A stretch of 11,803 bases of DNA. Source: an uncultured Alphaproteobacteria bacterium. GTDB taxonomy: Bacteria > Pseudomonadota > Alphaproteobacteria > Micavibrionales > Micavibrionaceae. Location of the stretch: positions 1 to 11,803 of the forward strand of contig CAMLMM010000067.1 of NCBI GenBank assembly GCA_946481105.1. The letters are read 5' to 3'. The position numbers were made by a program, and so were the translations under genes. Positions 7,422 through 11,803 of the stretch are shown one piece after another; position 1 is the stretch's first letter, and each line of letters begins with the position of its first letter. A model generated the notes under the pieces. That model saw only the letters and a list, made by a program, of their open reading frames with translations, made no database searches and was not told where the DNA came from.

Positions 7422-8672
7422 ATGGCTTTAGTGCAGCCCAATCAAATCCGTCGTGTTGTCGTGACGGGGATGGGGATTGTTTCCTGCATCGGGAATTCAG
7501 TCGGGGAAGTTCTTGAATCCCTGAAAGCCGGGAAATCCGGCATTGCGTTTGATGAAACGCATGCGGCGCGCGGATTTCGCAGCCAGGTATCGGGACGGCC
7601 TAAGATAAACCTGACCGAACTTATCGATCGCCGCCTTTTCCGCTTTATGGGGGATGCGGCGGCGTATGTTCATCTTTCAATGGAACAGGCGATTGCCGAT
7701 TCCGGTCTGCCGCCAGAAATAATCAGTAATGTGCGCACGGGCGCGATTGTCGGCTCCGGCGGGCCATCGACCAAGTATCAGGTCGAAGCTGCGCGCATTG
7801 TCGAAGAAACAGGGGCTACAAAAAAAGTTGGTCCTTTTGCAGTTCCAAAATGCATGTCATCGACGACTTCCGCGACACTTTGCACCAATCATAAAATCAA
7901 GGGTGTGAATTATTCCATTTCATCCGCCTGTTCGACCTCGGCGCATTGCATCGGCAACGCAGCGGAAATGATTGCGATGGGCAAACAGGATGTAATGTTT
8001 GCCGGTGGTGGTGAGGATCTCGACTGGACGCTCTCATGTCTTTTTGACGGTATGGGCGCAATGTCGTCCAAATATAACGAAACACCGGAAAAAGCATCCC
8101 GCGCTTATGACGCGGACCGTGACGGTTTCGTCATTGCGGGCGGTGGCGGTATCCTTGTTCTGGAAGAACTGGAACATGCCAAAACACGCGGCGCTAAAAT
8201 TTACGCGGAAATTACAGGCTACGGCGCCACATCCGATGGTGAAGACATGGTCGCGCCAAACGGGGAAGGCGCTGAACGCTGTATGAAACAGGCGCTTTCA
8301 ACGGTTGAAGGTGAAGTGACCTATATCAATACGCATGGAACCGCCACGCCTGTTGGGGACCGTGCCGAGATAGGCGCGATTGGGAATGTCTTTTCTAAAT
8401 TCGATAAGATTCCCTATATCAGTTCAACAAAATCGATGACCGGACATTCACTCGGTGCGGCAGGCGTTCAGGAAGCAATCTATTCATTGCTGATGATGGC
8501 GCATGATTTCATCGCGCCAAGTATCAATATCGATAGACTGGATGAAGCATTCGCCAATATGCCGATTGTGCGTCAGCGCATCGATAATTTTGTTCACAAG
8601 ACAATTCTTTCCAACAGCTTCGGCTTTGGCGGCACGAATTGCACGCTGGCTTTCTCTAAATACGCAGGATAA
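7422..8672 (+). CDS. fabB: 3-oxoacyl-ACP synthase I FabB
   Basis: Condensing enzyme that elongates the cis-3-decenoyl-ACP made by FabA, and other acyl-ACPs, with malonyl-ACP. In the 416 residues the catalytic triad is visible: Cys170 in [12 protein letters not shown], His305 in [11 protein letters not shown] and His342 in [12 protein letters not shown], with Lys337. The start [13 protein letters not shown] and the end [10 protein letters not shown] are classic for the family, and the SSACxTSAHCIG form with fabA upstream argues for FabB rather than FabF. The N-terminus has about ten residues before the usual start; AGAAAGGA 7 nt before the ATG supports the chosen start. Only 3 nt separate its stop from fabI. 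Confidence 0.97.
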   Translation: MALVQPNQIRRVVVTGMGIVSCIGNSVGEVLESLKAGKSGIAFDETHAARGFRSQVSGRPKINLTELIDRRLFRFMGDAAAYVHLSMEQAIADSGLPPEIISNVRTGAIVGSGGPSTKYQVEAARIVEETGATKKVGPFAVPKCMSSTTSATLCTNHKIKGVNYSISSACSTSAHCIGNAAEMIAMGKQDVMFAGGGEDLDWTLSCLFDGMGAMSSKYNETPEKASRAYDADRDGFVIAGGGGILVLEELEHAKTRGAKIYAEITGYGATSDGEDMVAPNGEGAERCMKQALSTVEGEVTYINTHGTATPVGDRAEIGAIGNVFSKFDKIPYISSTKSMTGHSLGAAGVQEAIYSLLMMAHDFIAPSINIDRLDEAFANMPIVRQRIDNFVHKTILSNSFGFGGTNCTLAFSKYAG

Positions 8673-8675
8673 ATT

Positions 8676-9485
8676 ATGAACTTGATGCAAGGTAAACGCG
8701 GCGTAATCATGGGGGTGGCCAATGGCTATTCCATCGCCTGGGGCATTGCCAAAGCCTGCGCCGAGCAGGGGGCCGAGATGGCCTTTACCTATCAGGGCGA
8801 CGCGTTCAAAAAACGGGTAGAACCGCTGGCGGCTGAAATCGGTGTGACCACGCTGATTGACTGCGACGTGACTAACATGGCCGATCTTGACCGTGCCTTT
8901 GCCGAAATCGAAGCCAAATTCGGCACCATCGATTTCCTGGTGCATTCGATTGCCTTCTCGAACAAGGAAGAACTGAAGGGCCGTTACGTTGATACGACCC
9001 TCGAAAACTTCCTGAATTCCATGAATGTGTCATGTTATTCCTTTACCGCCGTGATGAAACGCGCCGCGCCGTTGATGAAAAACGGTGGTTCGGCTGTCAC
9101 ACTGTCCTATTATGGCGCCGAGAAAGTCATGCCGTATTACAACGTCATGGGTGTGGCCAAGGCCGCGCTGGAATCCTCGGTCCGTTATCTGGCTGCCGAT
9201 CTGGGGCAGGATAATATCCGTGTGAACAGTATTTCGGCAGGTCCGATGCGCACGCTGGCCGGTTCGGCCATCGGCGGGGCGCGCAAGACCTTCAAATACA
9301 GCACCGTGACCGCGCCGCTGCGCCGCCCGGTTGGGCTCGAAGAACTCGGCAGCACGGGCGTGTACCTGCTCTCCGATATGTCGTCCGCCGTGACAGGCGA
9401 AATCCACTATGTCGATTGCGGCTATAACGTCGTCGGCATGTGTCCGTCCGAACGTTGGGGTGAACTCTTCGGTGATGGCGAGTAA
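8676..9485 (+). CDS. fabI: Enoyl-ACP reductase (NADH) FabI
   Basis: Short-chain dehydrogenase-type enzyme that reduces trans-2-enoyl-ACP in the last step of each elongation round, and the target of triclosan and diazaborines in E. coli. The 269 residues include the nucleotide-binding GVANGYSIAWGIA (13-25), CDVTN (63-67), and the FabI active site LSYYGAEKVMPYYNVMGVAK with Tyr145, Tyr155 and Lys162 (E. coli Tyr146, Tyr156, Lys163), then RVNSISAGPMRTLA. The stretch VHSIAFS places Ala93 where E. coli has Gly93. AGGA lies 6 nt before the ATG. It is the third gene of fabA-fabB-fabI, and an inverted repeat 27 nt after the stop probably ends the operon. Confidence 0.96.
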   Translation: MNLMQGKRGVIMGVANGYSIAWGIAKACAEQGAEMAFTYQGDAFKKRVEPLAAEIGVTTLIDCDVTNMADLDRAFAEIEAKFGTIDFLVHSIAFSNKEELKGRYVDTTLENFLNSMNVSCYSFTAVMKRAAPLMKNGGSAVTLSYYGAEKVMPYYNVMGVAKAALESSVRYLAADLGQDNIRVNSISAGPMRTLAGSAIGGARKTFKYSTVTAPLRRPVGLEELGSTGVYLLSDMSSAVTGEIHYVDCGYNVVGMCPSERWGELFGDGE

Positions 9486-9512
9486 GTTCCGCTTGTCTTT
9501 TGGTCTGCAAAA

Positions 9513-9580
9513 GCAGCCTTTCTGCGCTTCCGTTTCTCACGTACTTTAAGTACGCTGCGATACGGTTCTCGAAAGGCAGC
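9513..9580. repeat. Long quasi-palindrome between fabI and the convergent small ORF, probable two-way terminator
   Basis: Outer arms GCAGCCTTTC (9513-9522) and GAAAGGCAGC (9571-9580) match as an inverted repeat at nine of ten bases, and the centre is a palindrome CGTACTT-T-AAGTACG (9540-9554). The parts between pair only loosely. T-runs lie outside on both strands (ATTTT after 9580; TTTT after 9513 read on minus). It is 27 nt from the fabI stop and 29 nt from the stop of the small minus-strand ORF, a placement that suits a bidirectional terminator. The structured, asymmetric middle also resembles dispersed intergenic repeats. Confidence 0.6.
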
Positions 9581-9609
9581 ATTTTCGACTCAAAATCCTG
9601 CACGGTTAA

Positions 9610-9747
9610 TTATTTGCTCTCATACACCGTCGCCTCTGAATTCGTTTCGGCGAGGTGTTTGCTGTACTGAATAACGGCAATAAAAGCGAGCAGGGCGCAG
9701 AGCATTACGGAAGCTATCAGCAGTAATTTGCGTGTGTTGCGTTGCAT
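9610..9747 (-). CDS. Small single-pass membrane protein, 45 aa, unknown
   Basis: On the minus strand an ATG (9747-9745) opens a 45-residue frame ending in TAA (9612-9610). It starts MQRNTRKLLLIASVMLCALL, then a hydrophobic run to about 26 (AFIAVI), and ends in a polar tail of about 19 residues (QYSKHLAETNSEATVYESK). Basic residues before the helix predict an N-in topology with the tail in the periplasm; an uncleaved helix or a signal peptide are both possible. No strong ribosome site is seen; a loose GAAAG lies about 14 nt upstream. A TATAAA box lies on the minus strand at 9777-9772. I do not recognise a family. The charge and hydrophobicity pattern is unlikely in random non-coding sequence, but the ORF is short. 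Confidence 0.5.
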   Translation of the reverse strand: MQRNTRKLLLIASVMLCALLAFIAVIQYSKHLAETNSEATVYESK

Positions 9748-9762
9748 ATTTTCTACATCTTT

Positions 9763-9839
9763 CGTCAACGTTTATAACAAAGTTTCTTTGCAACCCAAAA
9801 ACGCAACATAATTACATAATATTTTGCGATGCGTCAACG
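9763..9839. repeat. Pair of CGTCAACG direct repeats in the AT-rich divergent region
   Basis: CGTCAACG occurs at 9763-9770 and again at 9832-9839, 69 nt apart start to start, on either side of an AT-rich stretch that also contains CGCAA...TTGCG arms (about 9802-9828). The region lies between the minus-strand small ORF and the plus-strand HNH gene and could hold operator sites. No regulator is recognised. Confidence 0.25.
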
Positions 9840-9879
9840 AAAATTTAACGAATTTCTACACTGGCCGTTTCGTATCGGT

Positions 9880-9885
9880 TATAAT
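9880..9885 (+). promoter_or_regulatory. Probable -10 box (TATAAT) for the HNH gene
   Basis: A perfect TATAAT lies in an AT-rich stretch about 109 nt before the TTG start of the HNH gene. No good -35 box is found 16-18 nt upstream (the bases there read TACACT). Transcription from it would give a leader of about 100 nt containing a short ORF and complementary GGCCCG/CGGGCC segments. Confidence 0.4.
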
Positions 9886-9914
9886 AAAATTATAGGGTAA
9901 GAAAGGCCCGAATC

Positions 9915-10019
9915 ATGCGGCTTATAGAACATAAAGCGTCTGTATGCACAATCTCTCCGGGCCACTCCACCCCTATAAATGAAGGAGGGCCCCTTGGACG
10001 GTTCCATTGCCTTTGCTGA
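9915..10019 (+). CDS. Possible leader ORF overlapping the HNH start, 34 aa
   Basis: An ATG at 9915, with AAAGG 8 nt upstream, opens a 34-codon frame that ends at the TGA 10017-10019, inside and in a different frame from the HNH gene. The peptide (MRLIEHKASVCTISPGHS...) has no recognisable feature. Its translation would cross the ribosome site at 9982-9988 and could couple to HNH translation. It may equally be chance. Confidence 0.2.
   Translation: MRLIEHKASVCTISPGHSTPINEGGPLGRFHCLC
9982..9988 (+). promoter_or_regulatory. Ribosome binding site that selects the TTG start of the HNH gene
   Basis: AAGGAGG is a near-perfect Shine-Dalgarno and lies 5 nt before an in-frame TTG at 9994. The upstream ATG at 9979 would place this motif inside its own codons 2-4 and has no ribosome site of its own, so TTG is the better start. 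Confidence 0.65.
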
Positions 10020-10587
10020 TCTGAATCATACGCCGCTCGAGCGATTTCCGGCACTCGTACTAAATGCCGATTTTCGCCCGCTCAGTTATTACCCACTTTC
10101 CCTATGGTCTTGGCAGGAAGCTGTTAAGGCCATTTTTCGTGAATCGGTGGTGGTGATATCGGAATATGGCCGCACCGTCCGCTCGCCGAATGTGGAATTG
10201 AAACTCCCGTCGGTGCTGGCCCTGAAAGAATATGTGCCGGTGTCACGTAGCCCGGCCTTTACACGGTTTAATGTCTTCCTCCGCGATGAATGGCAGTGTC
10301 AGTACTGTGCGGAGACGTTCAAGACAGACGAGTTGACGTTCGATCATGTGATTCCGCGATCACGTGGCGGACGCACAGCCTGGACGAATATCGTCACGGC
10401 TTGCCAGTGTTGCAACATGACGAAGGGAAATCTGCTTCCGCGAGAATGCAAGATGTTCCCTCTGACTGAGCCACGGCAGCCGTCGATATATGAACTCCAG
10501 GACAGGGGACGGAAATTCCCGCCTAACTTTCTTCACGAAAGCTGGTCGGATTTTCTGTACTGGGATACCGAACTGGTGGACCATTAA
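9994..10587 (+). CDS. HNH endonuclease family protein
   Basis: Protein of 197 residues from the TTG at 9994 (202 from the ATG at 9979). The first half has a conserved ALVLNADFRPLSYYPLSLW block, then PSVLALKEYV and FTRFNVFLRDEW. The HNH core follows, numbered from the ATG: zinc-binding Cys107-x2-Cys110 (CQYC), FDHVIPRSRGG with Asp122 and His123, WTNIVTACQCC with Asn137, the second zinc pair Cys142 and Cys145, and Asn146. The C-terminus (KFPPNFLHESWSDFLYWD) is also typical. From memory, relatives of this length are common single-copy genes in alphaproteobacteria, so I doubt it is a phage or intron enzyme; its physiological role is unknown to me. No methyltransferase partner or immunity gene is adjacent. 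Confidence 0.87.
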   Translation: MDGSIAFADLNHTPLERFPALVLNADFRPLSYYPLSLWSWQEAVKAIFRESVVVISEYGRTVRSPNVELKLPSVLALKEYVPVSRSPAFTRFNVFLRDEWQCQYCAETFKTDELTFDHVIPRSRGGRTAWTNIVTACQCCNMTKGNLLPRECKMFPLTEPRQPSIYELQDRGRKFPPNFLHESWSDFLYWDTELVDH

Positions 10588-10646
10588 CCTGAAGCCTGAA
10601 TTATAAAATAGCGGGCCAACGAAACGACGAACACAGGAGGTTGTCA

Positions 10647-11009
10647 ATGTTTGGATTTCTTAAATCACTGGATGTAACAAAAACTCATTCTACGACTGAT
10701 GCAGTATGGTTCTATATTACCGGACTGATCCTGATGGTGGGCTTTACCACCGTCCTGGGTCACATTATGCACCTGATGGGGATTGTCGAAACAGTCGGCA
10801 GTTTCTTTGACGGTGGTCATGTATACACCATGCTCGGCACAGGTTTCGTGCTGATCGTCTCCAGCCTTATTCTCACGGGCCGGAAGCTGACAGGCGACCT
10901 GTTCTCGATCCTGCTGGTCGGTATCGCCGTGTACCTGTCCTATACCACCAGCCTGATGCTGGGTATGGTTCCGGTAGCTCTGCTGACCACACTGAGCCAC
11001 GACAAATAG
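10647..11009 (+). CDS. Multi-pass membrane protein, 120 aa, unknown function
   Basis: AGGAGG (10635-10640) lies 6 nt before the ATG at 10647, which sets the start; a TTG at 10641 abuts that motif directly and is ruled out. The protein has a short polar N-terminus (MFGFLKSLDVTKTHSTTDA), then hydrophobic segments at about 19-45, 58-77 and 84-115, the last long enough for one or two passes, and a polar end (SHDK). Three or four membrane spans are likely. His39 and His42 (GHIMHLMG) fall in or near the first span. I recognise no family. It follows the HNH gene after 59 nt, in which ATTATAAAAT could be a -10 box, and ends at a strong terminator, so it may be a single unit or the tail of an HNH operon. 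Confidence 0.75.
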   Translation: MFGFLKSLDVTKTHSTTDAVWFYITGLILMVGFTTVLGHIMHLMGIVETVGSFFDGGHVYTMLGTGFVLIVSSLILTGRKLTGDLFSILLVGIAVYLSYTTSLMLGMVPVALLTTLSHDK

Positions 11010-11034
11010 TCATCAGTCCTTAAAGTGATACTGG

Positions 11035-11065
11035 AAGCCGGGGAATCTCTCCCGGCTTTTTCTTT
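11035..11065 (+). terminator. Strong intrinsic terminator after the membrane-protein gene
   Basis: AAGCCGGG (11035-11042) pairs perfectly with CCCGGCTT (11051-11058) around an 8-nt loop and runs into TTTTTCTTT. It is 25 nt after the stop at 11009. The minus strand has no matching U-tract, so it mainly ends plus-strand transcription before the convergent DUF892 gene. Confidence 0.85.
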
Positions 11066-11087
11066 GTCTGATTTAAGCAATTGAAAA

Positions 11088-11594
11088 CTATATTTTCGCC
11101 CGCTGGTCCAGGCTGTCCCGATGCATGTACATATCGGTAGTGCCTGGCAGGTGGTCTTTTAACCAGTCGGCCATATCCTGTTCCTGTTCACGAATGGCGC
11201 GGCAAATGCGGGCTATTTCAGGTTCATTGGCTTTTTCTGCTGCCGTAATCAGGATGGTATAGGCTGCTATTTCGAAGTTCTCAAACACATAGCTTGCCAT
11301 TGAGCCTTTCACGATTTCATCAGGCATAAACACTCCGCCAGCAGCCTGCAGATTGCCGACCGTCCAGCCCATGGCGCTTTTAATTGCCGAAGGACGCTCG
11401 TCCAGTATGCTGAAACATTTATCCAGCTTGGTAATCTGGTCCTTGGTTTCACTGACGTGCTGGGCAATGCGGGAACGAAGTTCCGGGTAGTTTTCGATGC
11501 GTTCGACCTGACGCTGGCACATTTCCAATGCCTGCAGTTCCATAGCGTAAGCATCGCGTAACCAGTCCAATAAATGTTCGCGTGGCTGACTCAT
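11088..11594 (-). CDS. YciE/YciF-type ferritin-like protein (DUF892)
   Basis: Protein of 168 residues, the usual length for the YciE/YciF (DUF892) family of four-helix ferritin-like proteins found in stress regulons. The opening HLLDWLRDAYAMELQALEM matches the family's first helix, with Glu19. A second helix carries His46-x2-Glu49 (QHVSET), the third SYVFENFEIAAY with Glu105 and Glu108, and the last IREQEQDMADWL with Glu138; these are the kinds of residues that hold a di-iron site. AAAGGAG lies 8 nt before the ATG and supports the start. A GGAAC-N16-AGTT element upstream suggests control by the general stress response. The precise activity of the family is not established. It converges with the 120-aa membrane protein gene. 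Confidence 0.9.
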   Translation of the reverse strand: MSQPREHLLDWLRDAYAMELQALEMCQRQVERIENYPELRSRIAQHVSETKDQITKLDKCFSILDERPSAIKSAMGWTVGNLQAAGGVFMPDEIVKGSMASYVFENFEIAAYTILITAAEKANEPEIARICRAIREQEQDMADWLKDHLPGTTDMYMHRDSLDQRAKI

Positions 11595-11623
11595 TTTTTT
11601 TCTCCTTTAATGAATGCTTGGCT

Positions 11624-11648
11624 AACTTTTCCCTGTGAGTTGAGTTCC
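11624..11648 (-). promoter_or_regulatory. Possible EcfG-type stress promoter of the DUF892 gene
   Basis: On the minus strand GGAAC (11648-11644), 16 nt, then AGTT (11627-11624). This matches the EcfG consensus GGAAC-N16/17-CGTT except for one base. The -10 element ends 29 nt before the ATG at 11594, so the start of transcription would leave a leader of about 23 nt containing the AAAGGAG site. DUF892 genes are frequent members of general stress regulons, which supports the call. Confidence 0.5.
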
Positions 11649-11692
11649 GCTTATATAATTTTAAATATGACGGGGGAGGGAATTTCTATCAG

Positions 11693-11784
11693 CCCCATCC
11701 TGACCTTCGCCCGTAAAAGGGGAAGGAAAGGTGTTGCCTCTATCAACTCCTCCCCCTTTTACGGGGAAGGATTTAGGTGGGGGG
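11693..11784. repeat. Long imperfect inverted repeat, probable dispersed intergenic element
   Basis: A left arm at 11693-11727 (CCCCATCCTGACCTTC, then CCCGTAAAAGGGG and AAGGA) is matched by the reverse complement of a right arm at 11748-11784 (TCCTCCCCCTTTTACGGGG, then AAGGATTTAGGTGGGG), around a spacer of about 20 nt. The core CCCGTAAAAGGGG against CCCCTTTTACGGG is perfect; the outer parts have a few mismatches and a one-base shift. This build resembles palindromic intergenic repeats present in many copies in proteobacterial genomes. No gene is seen from 11649 to the window end. Confidence 0.65.
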
Positions 11785-11803
11785 AATAATGTGCACTTTT
11801 TTC

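Noticed and set aside
9292..9603. 103-codon minus-strand frame over the fabI end and the quasi-palindrome
   Set aside because: Half of it is antisense to fabI and the rest is translated inverted repeat.
9486..9993. CRISPR or tandem array in the large gap
   Set aside because: Only an inverted repeat and a pair of 8-bp direct repeats are present; there is no regular repeat-spacer spacing.
10641..10649. TTG at 10641 as start of the 120-aa membrane protein
   Set aside because: It directly abuts the AGGAGG motif, leaving no spacing; the ATG at 10647 is 6 nt away and fits.
11574..11789. 71-codon plus-strand frame at the window end
   Set aside because: It starts antisense to the DUF892 start and runs through the inverted repeat; no coding signal.

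Overview
The window reads as ordinary chromosome from an alphaproteobacterium of middling GC content. The evidence is a fabA-fabB-fabI cluster, an Rsm22-type ribosome-assembly protein of the kind alphaproteobacteria share with mitochondria, a long-chain polyprenyl diphosphate synthase, an HNH protein of a type I associate with alphaproteobacteria, and two possible EcfG-type (GGAAC...GTT) stress promoters. I see no phage, insertion sequence or CRISPR array. The species cannot be fixed from the sequence; a Micavibrio-like or Rhodospirillales-like lineage would fit, but this is a guess.

Layout. 1-296: 3' end of a cysteine-rich, probably exported protein cut by the window edge. 301-1408 (minus): a polyprenyl diphosphate synthase (ispB-like), then tRNA-Pro(CGG) only 14 nt after its stop. 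The ispB promoter sits so close to the ATG that the mRNA may be leaderless. 1472-3150 (plus): an Rsm22-like protein and a TrmN6-like methyltransferase overlapping as TAATG, pointing to a translation-related operon divergent from ispB. 3407-6159 (plus): a PhnD-like periplasmic binding protein and a hybrid histidine kinase overlapping by 4 nt, with no transporter genes nearby, so probably a two-part sensor. 6262-6741: a PhnB-like VOC protein behind a possible EcfG-type promoter and followed by a terminator-like hairpin.

6853-9485 (plus): fabA, fabB and fabI, a compact operon for making unsaturated fatty acids and for the last reduction step of chain elongation. 9486-9993 is about 500 bases without a large gene. 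It holds a quasi-palindrome placed evenly between fabI and a convergent 45-aa membrane-protein ORF (9610-9747, minus), an AT-rich stretch with a TATAAT box, and a structured leader for the HNH gene. 9994-10587: HNH nuclease-family protein, best read from a TTG start. 10647-11009: a 120-aa membrane protein of unknown function ending at a strong terminator. 11088-11594 (minus): a YciE/YciF-type ferritin-like (DUF892) protein with a second EcfG-like promoter. 11693-11784: a long inverted repeat that looks like a dispersed intergenic element.

The best candidate for something not yet described is the orphan binding-protein/kinase pair at 3407-6159. The possibly leaderless ispB transcript, the two EcfG-like promoters and the unlisted 45-aa membrane protein also merit checking.
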